NCBI GenBank assembly: GCA_018970765.1
Contig: JAGWVT010000019.1
Location: 1-42,245 of the forward strand
Direction of reading: 5' to 3'
Source of the DNA: Actinomycetales bacterium
GTDB lineage: Bacteria > Actinomycetota > Actinomycetes > S36-B12
DNA: 42,245 bases
Shown: in pieces, positions 33,184 to 39,529 of the stretch
Numbering within the stretch: position 1 is the first letter of the stretch
Layout: each line of letters opens with the position of its first letter
Translations under genes and position numbers: made by a program
Notes under the pieces: generated by a model
The model's database searches: none
What the model saw: the letters and a program-made list of their open reading frames with translations, nothing else
Told to the model about the DNA's origin: nothing

Positions 33184-34215
33184 TCAGCGACGAGGGGGTG
33201 GACCACCGGGGGGTGGACCCCCGCTTGGCGGCCCACCACTGGGCGGTCCAGCACTGGGTGGAGCACCACTGGGTGCTCCGGCAGTACCGCCGCCGGCTGC
33301 CTTCACAAAGCTCGAGGCAATCGAGCCGGCGAACATGTTCGGCACGCTCGGAAACGCCTCGGTGAGCACATAGTGGTAGGTGCCCTTCGGATACTCAGGG
33401 GTGACCGCAAACCGACCGTTCGCTTGATCAAGGTCCCCGGCACCGGCGACATACTCGTAGTCCTCGTTGAACCAGCCGTTATACGGCCCACCTGGTCCAC
33501 TGGGGCGAGTCCCAGACTTCAGGCGATAGGAAGAAGTCAGCGCGCGGACCGAACTCTTGGCATTCGTCGGATCGTCATAGCCGTAGGTCACATAGATCGG
33601 AAAGCCATCACCGGCCCACCCGACTAACGGTGAATGAAGTTTTGGGTTCATCGAAGCCAGCAACAGATCCGGAATTCCGTGGTAGTGATAAGCGCCAGTG
33701 GGTTGCACATGCGCATGGTTTCCATCCATACCGAGGTTCTTGCCCCCACCCAAGGCGTAGTACTGCCAGCCGCTGTTGCGATCGTTGTTCCAATATTCCG
33801 CTGCCAACGGATCAAAGAGCACCCCGTCTACGGCAATGCCAAACGGTTGGGGCAGGGTAAATGCGGCATAGGTGGTCTGGGCTCCGATCGCGGGCAGGGC
33901 GTACGAGTAGGACTGCGCCTTGATCGCGTTCGGGCAATTGGCATTGGGGAACTGACCGGTTTTGGAGTTCGACAACCCGTTGCTGACGATCGATCGGGTT
34001 CCTCCCGCCACGGTCACTGTTACCTTGCAGCCGGTCTTGGTGTTGTTGATGCGATAACTGCCCATCACCGGCACCACCAGATCGCGCGGAGACTTCTTGC
34101 CCGGGGTCGCAGCCAGGGCCAGGCCGGTCGTGCCCGCCGCAGTGACTGTTAGCGCCGCGGCGAGACCTCCGATTAAGAACCCTCGACGGCTGACAGTCTC
34201 GATGTCATCTCGCAT
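33184..34215 (-). CDS. YHYH-domain protein with Tat signal
   Basis: Exported protein of 343 residues. The N-terminus carries a twin-arginine signal, SRRGFLIGG, followed by a hydrophobic Ala/Thr/Leu stretch and a cleavage-like LALA. The mature part contains the YHYH domain signature in GNHAHVQPTGAYHYHG (His-rich, possible metal site), GWAGDGFPIYVTYGYDD and GTYHYVLTEAFP. It ends in a Pro/Gly/Ser tail of six pentapeptides from a 15-bp array. Function of the domain is not established. Start ATG 34215 has GAAAGG 7 bases upstream. It could be exported by the TatAC encoded at 10.4-11.6 kb. Its position between the SCO1664-like gene and mshC looks like an insertion into a conserved gene order. Confidence 0.88.
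   Translation of the reverse strand: MRDDIETVSRRGFLIGGLAAALTVTAAGTTGLALAATPGKKSPRDLVVPVMGSYRINNTKTGCKVTVTVAGGTRSIVSNGLSNSKTGQFPNANCPNAIKAQSYSYALPAIGAQTTYAAFTLPQPFGIAVDGVLFDPLAAEYWNNDRNSGWQYYALGGGKNLGMDGNHAHVQPTGAYHYHGIPDLLLASMNPKLHSPLVGWAGDGFPIYVTYGYDDPTNAKSSVRALTSSYRLKSGTRPSGPGGPYNGWFNEDYEYVAGAGDLDQANGRFAVTPEYPKGTYHYVLTEAFPSVPNMFAGSIASSFVKAAGGGTAGAPSGAPPSAGPPSGGPPSGGPPPGGPPPRR
33194..33283. repeat. 15-bp tandem repeat, 6 units, at the 3' end of the YHYH gene
   Basis: Six degenerate 15-bp units start at 33194, 33209, 33224, 33239, 33254 and 33269 (typed CTGGGTGGACCACCA). On the minus strand they encode a GGPPS/GGPPP pentapeptide tail that ends two arginines before the stop. Probably an extended cell-surface spacer. 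Confidence 0.85.
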
Positions 34216-34252
34216 TGTTCGCCTTTCGTCGCGTGCCCCCGCAAACAGAGCG

Positions 34253-34258
34253 AGCCTA
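34253..34258 (-). promoter_or_regulatory. -10 box for the YHYH gene, shared with the upstream stop codon
   Basis: TAGGCT whose TAG (34256-34258) is the stop of the SCO1664-like gene. A start site near 34246 would give a leader of about 31 bases with the GAAAGG ribosome site. Supported by position only. Confidence 0.4.
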
Positions 34259-35047
34259 GAAGATTGGCCATGGAATTGCGGGCCATTCGTCATTCGGCAC
34301 GGGGAAGAGTGCCGTGTCTAATAGGGCCGTGATGCGATCGGCTGTGGCCTCGATCTCCGCATCTGTCAGGCCGATGAGCGGCAGAGTCGGCAACCGTTCC
34401 AGGAGTTCCGCCAGATCCGCAAGGTACCCCTGGGGGATTTCTTCGCCTGCCCACCCCCAAAGGACCGTTCGCAACTTGCCCTCCTCAGCGAAGGTAACAC
34501 CATGATCGATGCCCCGTGCGGCCCCGAGCGCGTCGACCAGAAGGTGACCGCCCTTGCGATCGGCGTTGTTCACCACAGCATCAAGAAGGGCGATGCGCTG
34601 CAGGTCAAGTCGGTTGGCGTGCACCAAACTCACCTCGCAGCCACGGTTGTCGACGCCATCAACGACGCGGTACCAATCGGCGGGGATTGAATCGCTGGAC
34701 ACCACGTCGACAAGGGCGTCGGCACTGGCCTCCTCGAGCCAGACCTGACACATCCCAGGTCCAAACGGCCCCTCGGCGCGCCAGACCGTCAAAGGGATGA
34801 CGTCCCAGTCAAGCGCGGTGGAAATCTCATAGGTGGATACCTCACGCCTGCCGAGCGAGCCATCGGGGAAATCCCACAGCGGCCGCTCCCCCGCAGTCGG
34901 CTTGTACACACACCGCAGCTGGGTGCCCTCAATCGTGCAGCGCAAGGTGAGATTTGATGCTGTGGGAAGTCGACCCTCGACGCTCAGTTCCGCGTAGCGG
35001 AGCAATTCAGGTAATGCCGGATCCCGCGATGGCTCCGCCGCGGTCAT
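34256..35047 (-). CDS. SCO1664 family protein, kinase-like
   Basis: Protein of 263 residues of the SCO1664/Rv2133c-type family, sometimes annotated as PI3/PI4-kinase-like. Kinase-like landmarks are visible: Lys49 in RCVYKPTAGERPLW (possible ATP lysine), Glu69 in GRREVSTYEIS, a catalytic-loop-like NNADRKGGH (160-168) and a metal-site-like IDHG with Asp181. This order recalls PI3K/HipA-type folds. No substrate is known. It is coupled to DUF3090 by ATGA and followed by the YHYH gene. In other actinobacteria the trio with DUF3090 and the histidine phosphatase is conserved beside mshC. Confidence 0.85.
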   Translation of the reverse strand: MTAAEPSRDPALPELLRYAELSVEGRLPTASNLTLRCTIEGTQLRCVYKPTAGERPLWDFPDGSLGRREVSTYEISTALDWDVIPLTVWRAEGPFGPGMCQVWLEEASADALVDVVSSDSIPADWYRVVDGVDNRGCEVSLVHANRLDLQRIALLDAVVNNADRKGGHLLVDALGAARGIDHGVTFAEEGKLRTVLWGWAGEEIPQGYLADLAELLERLPTLPLIGLTDAEIEATADRITALLDTALFPVPNDEWPAIPWPIF

Positions 35048-35607
35048 GATCGCCGGCGGTAGCCGTTGGCTCGCGGGCAGATATGTCCGCTCGGATCCAA
35101 TGGCTGCGAGCAGAACGGACAGGCCGGCCGACCGGCGGAAACGACTGCGCGAGCACGCTCGGCGAAAGCTCGGGCTTGGCTTGCCGTCAGCCAGACGCGC
35201 ATGGTGTCTTGACCGTCAGCTTCGTCATCCGCGATGTCTGGTACGTCGCCACCTGCCTCGTCCACCGCGTGTGCTTCGACAACCACGCGGCGCGAACTCT
35301 CATCCCAGCCGAGGGCCATCGCACCGACGCGAAACTCCTCAACAATCGGAACATCTAAGGGTGCGGTATCCGGCATGCCCACAAAGCGCTCGGGAACCTC
35401 AACCTGCTCACCACGAGTTTCCCGCACCTCATCGAGCAGTTGATCCATGCGATCGGCGAGCGCACTGGCTTGGGACTTTTCGAACACAACGCTTGTGATG
35501 CGCCCGTCCTGCCGAGCCTGCAGAAAGAAGGTGCGTTCCCCGGGTTCGCCAACGGTCCCGACCACGAAGCGATCGGGGTGGTCGAACTCATGGACCTGAC
35601 GAGGCAC
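35044..35607 (-). CDS. DUF3090 family protein with C-terminal zinc-ribbon-like motif
   Basis: Conserved actinobacterial protein of unknown function, 187 residues. The N-terminal part, VHEFDHPDRFVVGTVGEPG with FFLQARQDGR, is the DUF3090 signature. The last 25 residues carry Cys163-x2-Cys166 and His175-x-Cys177 (CPFC and GHICP), a likely small zinc site. It starts at GTG 35607; a TAGGGT box lies only five bases upstream, one short of the usual leaderless distance here, so promoter use is doubtful and read-through from the phosphatase gene 33 bases upstream is possible. Its stop overlaps the SCO1664-like ATG (ATGA), suggesting the two act together. Confidence 0.88.
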   Translation of the reverse strand: MPRQVHEFDHPDRFVVGTVGEPGERTFFLQARQDGRITSVVFEKSQASALADRMDQLLDEVRETRGEQVEVPERFVGMPDTAPLDVPIVEEFRVGAMALGWDESSRRVVVEAHAVDEAGGDVPDIADDEADGQDTMRVWLTASQARAFAERARAVVSAGRPACPFCSQPLDPSGHICPRANGYRRRS

Positions 35608-35640
35608 ACCCCACCCTAAATGGCATCGCCTCGGGTCCGC

Positions 35641-36333
35641 TCATCCACCAGCCCCACCGCCGACAGCCGCATCACTGCTTGCAGGCCTGCGGCCCTTTCG
35701 CGCTGCCTTTGGCGGTGCGAGATTCGCCAGGTCGCCACCAATGTCATTGGTACGCAGCACGAAGGGACGCAATGGCGTGTAACGAATCACACTGACCGAG
35801 CAGGGATCCACGGTGATGCGTTGGAATTGATCAAGGTGCATGCCGAGAGCATCCGCGATGATCGCCTTGATGACGTCGCCGTGACTGACCATCGCGTAGC
35901 AGGCCTGGTCACCTAGCTGACCGTTCCATTCTCGAACCGACTGGACCGCTCGATGCTGCATCCCAAGCATGGACTCGCCCTGCGGAAAGGTCACCGAGCT
36001 GGGGTGGGCTTGGACTGCCCCCCACAGCGGCTCCTTGGCCAAGTTTTTGAGGGACTGACCCTCCCACTTGCCGTAACGACATTCCCCAATGCGCTCATCG
36101 ATATGGCGAGCAGCTTTCGGCTGCGCATCCGCAATCACCTCGGCTGTTTGCCGAGTTCGCTCGAGTGGGGAGGAAACGATGGCCTGCAGCGGCACGGCCG
36201 CTAAACGACGAGCAACGCCCTGAGCCTGCTGCTGGCCAACGTCATCCAGCAAGACTCCCGGCTGCCAGCCCGCAAGCACGCCGCTGGCATTTGCCGTAGT
36301 GCGCCCATGGCGAACCAGGAAGAGCAGTGGCAC
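35641..36333 (-). CDS. Histidine phosphatase family protein (MSMEG_4193 type)
   Basis: Phosphoglycerate-mutase-like phosphatase of 230 residues. Catalytic LVRHGRTTAN near the N-terminus (phospho-His), SSPLERTRQTAE, acidic ERIGECRYGKWEGQSL and second His in AMVSHGDVIKAI. The C-terminal 45 residues (LAPPKAARKGRRPASS onward) are basic, then glycine-rich. It belongs to the group found beside DUF3090 and SCO1664-like genes; substrate not known. The second of two tandem GTGs, 36333, lies exactly six bases from TAGTCT and is taken as the start; GTG 36336 is the alternative. It begins 39-42 bases downstream of uppP. Confidence 0.88.
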   Translation of the reverse strand: MPLLFLVRHGRTTANASGVLAGWQPGVLLDDVGQQQAQGVARRLAAVPLQAIVSSPLERTRQTAEVIADAQPKAARHIDERIGECRYGKWEGQSLKNLAKEPLWGAVQAHPSSVTFPQGESMLGMQHRAVQSVREWNGQLGDQACYAMVSHGDVIKAIIADALGMHLDQFQRITVDPCSVSVIRYTPLRPFVLRTNDIGGDLANLAPPKAARKGRRPASSDAAVGGGAGG

Positions 36334-36339
36334 CACGTG

Positions 36340-36345
36340 AGACTA
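36340..36345 (-). promoter_or_regulatory. -10 box for the leaderless histidine phosphatase transcript
   Basis: TAGTCT, six bases (CACGTG), then GTG 36333. Directly upstream, 36347-36357, is the palindrome CGAAG-T-CTTCG in the spacer region, a possible operator. Confidence 0.6.
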
Positions 36346-36375
36346 ACGAAGTCTTCGACGGCTTTGCTCCGCCTG

Positions 36376-37212
36376 TCAGGCGGACAGCACCCCCGTACTC
36401 AGCAGGACGATCAACAAGGAGCCCGCGATCAGGCGATAGACCACGAAAGGCAGGTAGGAACGCGTGCTCACCCAGCGCAGCAGCCAGGCGATAACGGCCA
36501 GACCCACTGCGAACGAAACGATGGTTGCCAAGATCGTGGGTCCCCAGGCAACGGGACCTGCATCGTTGATCTTTGTCGCTTCATAGAAGCCTGACGCCAG
36601 AACGGCTGGAATAGCTAGGAGGAAGGCGTACCGAGCTGATGCCTCGCGGGTGTAGCCCAAGGCAAGCCCGGTGGAGATTGTCGCCCCAGAACGGGACACC
36701 CCTGGGACCAGTGCCAGGGCTTGGCCGAAGCCAAAGGCAACACCGTCTCGCAGGCGCAACTGATCAATGGCCTTTCGCTTAAGCCCCCAATGGTCGGCTG
36801 CGGCGAGCACTAGGCCAAAGATGATTAAGGTGCCCGCCACCAGCCAAAGGTTGCGCGCAGCAGTCTCGATCTGGCGGGCGAACAACAGGCCGAGCACGGC
36901 GATTGGAATGGTTCCAGCGATGATGAGCCAACCCATGCGCGCATCTGGGCTCATCGAGTGCGGATGGCCAACCTGTGGCCACGAACCAAACCAGGCGCGC
37001 CCAATGCGGATCAAGTCCTTGCGGAAGTACAGCAGCACCGCGCACTCCGTGCCGATTTGCATTACTGCCGTAAATGCGGCGCCGGGATCTGGCCAGCCGG
37101 CCAACTGGGAGATGACGAACACATGGGCCGTGGACGAAATGGGCAGAAACTCGGTGAGCCCCTGAACAACACCGAGAACTAGCGCCTCAACCCAGCCAAT
37201 CTGGCCTGACAC
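36376..37212 (-). CDS. uppP: Undecaprenyl-diphosphatase UppP (BacA)
   Basis: Integral membrane phosphatase of 278 residues that regenerates undecaprenyl phosphate for peptidoglycan and other envelope polymers; overexpression in other bacteria gives bacitracin resistance. Signature motifs: LGVVQGLTEFLPISSTAH near the N-terminus and ALVPGVSRSGATI in the second half. About eight hydrophobic spans. GTG 37212 begins one base after the LLM gene stop, so translation is coupled; GTG 37221 would overlap that stop. Gene order LLM-uppP-phosphatase-DUF3090-SCO1664 is in keeping with other actinobacteria. Confidence 0.94.
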   Translation of the reverse strand: MSGQIGWVEALVLGVVQGLTEFLPISSTAHVFVISQLAGWPDPGAAFTAVMQIGTECAVLLYFRKDLIRIGRAWFGSWPQVGHPHSMSPDARMGWLIIAGTIPIAVLGLLFARQIETAARNLWLVAGTLIIFGLVLAAADHWGLKRKAIDQLRLRDGVAFGFGQALALVPGVSRSGATISTGLALGYTREASARYAFLLAIPAVLASGFYEATKINDAGPVAWGPTILATIVSFAVGLAVIAWLLRWVSTRSYLPFVVYRLIAGSLLIVLLSTGVLSA

Positions 37213-37213
37213 G

Positions 37214-38248
37214 TTAAGCACTCGCCAGGTCAGCCAGGGTCCGCAGACTTGCAATGCGCTCATCGATACTGCCGGTGTTGACCGCTACCGTCAGCGTGGT
37301 CACGCCTGAGGCCGCGAATTCCTCCATGCGTTCCTTGACTCGCGCAGCCGGACCGATCAACGAGGTTTCATCGACGAATTCCATTGGGACGGCCGCCGCC
37401 GCTGCGGCATAGTCGCGAGCGAGAAATGCCTGCTGTACCTGGTCAGCCGCAGCCTCGTGGCCCATCCTGCAGGCAAGTGCGTGGTAGAAGTTCTGCTCCC
37501 GAGAGCCCATGCCGCCAACGTAGAGTGCGGCATACGGGCGGATCTGGTCCGCGCAGGCCGTAAGGTCGTCCCCGAAAACCAGTGGCACGGTCGGAACGAC
37601 GTCGAAGCCATCCATAGATCGGCCCGCACGCTCCCGCCCGATCCGAATCGACTTGAGTGACTCAGCCGCATGTCGGGGCGAATAGAAGACTGCTAACCAT
37701 CCATCGGCGATCTCACCTGCCAGTTCCAGATTCTTTGGCCCGATCGCTGCCAAATAAATAGGTATCTGTTCGCGCACGGGATGCACGGTGAGGGTCAGTG
37801 CTTTACCGGGGCCATCAGGCAACGGCAGGGTGAAGAACTCGCCCTGGTACTTCACGCGCTGCCGAGAGAGGGCCAAGCGAACGATGTCGACGTACTCGCG
37901 GGTGCGGCGCAACGGCCTGTCGAATCGAACGCCATGCCACCCTTCGGAGACCTGGGGTCCAGAGACCCCCAACCCGAGTCGGAATCTGCCAGCGGAGAGC
38001 GTGTCCAGGGTCGCCGCCGTCATTGCGGTATTCGCAGGGGTGCGTCCCGGAATCTGGAAGACCGCCGAACCGACGTCGATGGTTGCCGTCTGTGCGGCTA
38101 CCCAGGCGAGCACGGTTGCCGCATCCGACCCGTAGGCCTCGGCCGCCCAAGCCACCGAGTACCCCAGCCTGTCTGCTTCTTGGGCCAGGACCAGGTTGTC
38201 CGCGTCGTTTCCCGCTCCCCAGTAGCCAAGGTTGATCCCCAGTTTCAT
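37214..38248 (-). CDS. LLM class F420-dependent oxidoreductase
   Basis: Luciferase-like monooxygenase family protein of 344 residues, TIM-barrel fold, most likely using coenzyme F420. Seen: KLGINLGYWG, AQEADRLGYSVAWAAEAYGSD, TLDTLSAGRFRLGLGVSGPQ, HGVRFDRPLRRTREYVDIVR and PIYLAAIGPKNLELAGEIADGWL. Substrate unknown. ATG 38248 has TAGGCT exactly six bases upstream, a leaderless promoter back to back with that of the aldo/keto reductase. First gene of a run continuing into uppP. Confidence 0.92.
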   Translation of the reverse strand: MKLGINLGYWGAGNDADNLVLAQEADRLGYSVAWAAEAYGSDAATVLAWVAAQTATIDVGSAVFQIPGRTPANTAMTAATLDTLSAGRFRLGLGVSGPQVSEGWHGVRFDRPLRRTREYVDIVRLALSRQRVKYQGEFFTLPLPDGPGKALTLTVHPVREQIPIYLAAIGPKNLELAGEIADGWLAVFYSPRHAAESLKSIRIGRERAGRSMDGFDVVPTVPLVFGDDLTACADQIRPYAALYVGGMGSREQNFYHALACRMGHEAAADQVQQAFLARDYAAAAAAVPMEFVDETSLIGPAARVKERMEEFAASGVTTLTVAVNTGSIDERIASLRTLADLASA

Positions 38249-38254
38249 TGCCGC

Positions 38255-38260
38255 AGCCTA
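38255..38260 (-). promoter_or_regulatory. -10 box for the leaderless LLM oxidoreductase transcript
   Basis: TAGGCT, six bases (GCGGCA), then ATG 38248. Confidence 0.65.
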
Positions 38261-38302
38261 GGCGCCCCGACTGGCATCCCGTCTGGCCCAGGGCGCAGGC
38301 AC

Positions 38303-38308
38303 TAGCGT
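38303..38308 (+). promoter_or_regulatory. -10 box for the leaderless aldo/keto reductase transcript
   Basis: TAGCGT, six bases (GGCGGC), then GTG 38315. Confidence 0.63.
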
Positions 38309-38314
38309 GGCGGC

Positions 38315-39298
38315 GTGCAGCAACGGACGTTGGGTCAGTGCGGCCTTACTGTTGGGCGCCTTGCACTGGGCACGATGAATTGGGGTCGAGGTACCGACGA
38401 CGAGGATGCGCGCGACCAGCTAGCCATGTTCCTGGACGCTGGCGGGAATCTTGTTGACACAGCCGATGTATATGGCGAAGGCGCCTCAGAGTCACTGCTT
38501 GGCGTCTTGCTGCGCGAGTTCGAAGCCCGTGACCAGGTCGTGCTCGCTACCAAGGCCGGGTCCCGGCCGGGTCCTGATCGGCGTTTCGACGCCTCGCGCG
38601 GACATTTATTGAACAGCCTGGATCGATCACTGCGGCGCTTGCAGACCGATCACATCGACCTGTGGCAGATCCATGCCTGGGATCCGATGACGCCACTGGA
38701 CGAGACCCTGGCAGCACTAGACCAGGCACGCACCAGCGGCAAGGTTCGCTACGTCGGCATTTCTAATTACTCCGGCGTGCAGACAGCGCGCGCTGGAGTG
38801 CTGCAGTCCCTGGACGCTCGTCGAGCCCCGATCGTGACCACGCAGATGGAGTACTCACTCTTAGAACGCGGCATCGAACGCGAAGTTGTGCCCGCCGCCG
38901 AGGCCCTGGGGATCGGCATCCTTCCCTGGTCTCCGCTTGGTCGAGGAGTCCTCACCGGCAAGTATCGCCATGGCATCCCCGTCGACTCACGTGGCAGTTT
39001 GCCGGAGAGCGCTGGCTGGGTCCAGGTGTACCTGGACGAGCGCGGGCGACGCATTGTCGACGCTGTCGCAACTGCTGCCGAGGGGCTTGGTGCATCACCG
39101 GCCGAGGTTGCCCTTGCCTGGGTGCGTGATCGTCCGGGCGTTGTCGCGCCAATCCTCGGCGCGCGTACCAGCCAGCAGCTACTCATTGGCCTTGCCGCAG
39201 AGGAACTCGTCCTTCCCACCGAAATCATCCGCGCCCTCAACGAGGTATCGCAGCCATTCACCGGTTACCCAGAGTCCGGCTGGGCCCAGCAACGCTAG
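38315..39298 (+). CDS. Aldo/keto reductase
   Basis: NADPH-dependent oxidoreductase of 327 residues with a TIM barrel. The catalytic tetrad is visible: Asp and Tyr in VDTADVYGEGASE, Lys in VLATKAG and His in LWQIHAWDP. The cofactor-binding end has LPWSPLGRGVLTGKY and PILGARTSQQL. It resembles the general stress/YajO-like group; substrate not known. GTG 38315 (MQQRTLGQ) is set by the leaderless box. Its TAG stop forms part of the next promoter, 9 bases before DUF5703. Confidence 0.93.
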   Translation: MQQRTLGQCGLTVGRLALGTMNWGRGTDDEDARDQLAMFLDAGGNLVDTADVYGEGASESLLGVLLREFEARDQVVLATKAGSRPGPDRRFDASRGHLLNSLDRSLRRLQTDHIDLWQIHAWDPMTPLDETLAALDQARTSGKVRYVGISNYSGVQTARAGVLQSLDARRAPIVTTQMEYSLLERGIEREVVPAAEALGIGILPWSPLGRGVLTGKYRHGIPVDSRGSLPESAGWVQVYLDERGRRIVDAVATAAEGLGASPAEVALAWVRDRPGVVAPILGARTSQQLLIGLAAEELVLPTEIIRALNEVSQPFTGYPESGWAQQR

Positions 39299-39301
39299 GT
39301 T
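39296..39301 (+). promoter_or_regulatory. -10 box for leaderless DUF5703, shared with the aldo/keto reductase stop codon
   Basis: TAGGTT, six bases (CGGACT), then ATG 39308. Bases 39296-39298 are the TAG stop of the upstream gene. Confidence 0.65.
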
Positions 39302-39307
39302 CGGACT

Positions 39308-39526
39308 ATGCCAACCAAGGTGCCCAATGCACACGAGTCGGCGAAGACGTGGGAGTACCGCGAACTATCCATGCCACGGGGCACCACACGGGAGGTTGCT
39401 CGGCAGTACCTCACTTCTGCTGCCGAAGTCGAACGTTGGGAACTGGATCGAGTGCGGATCTACCCGGATGGCAGGCGCCGTATCTGGCTGCGCCGCCGTG
39501 TCTATCGAGTGAGTCGTACTCCTTAA
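39308..39526 (+). CDS. DUF5703 family protein
   Basis: Small basic protein of 72 residues of a conserved actinobacterial family without known function. Family pattern: WEYRELSMPRGTTREVARQYL, then VERWELDRVRIYPDGRRRIWL and a run of arginines. No signal peptide, no cysteines. Basic C-terminus could favour nucleic-acid or acidic-partner binding, but this is only inference. It starts at ATG 39308 from its own leaderless box and ends 3 bases before the convergent M20 peptidase stop. Confidence 0.88.
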   Translation: MPTKVPNAHESAKTWEYRELSMPRGTTREVARQYLTSAAEVERWELDRVRIYPDGRRRIWLRRRVYRVSRTP

Positions 39527-39529
39527 TCA

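Noticed and set aside
32473-33627. Plus-strand open frame of 384 codons opposite mshC and the YHYH gene
   Set aside because: Runs antisense across two real genes and the 15-bp array; low-complexity composition and no motifs.
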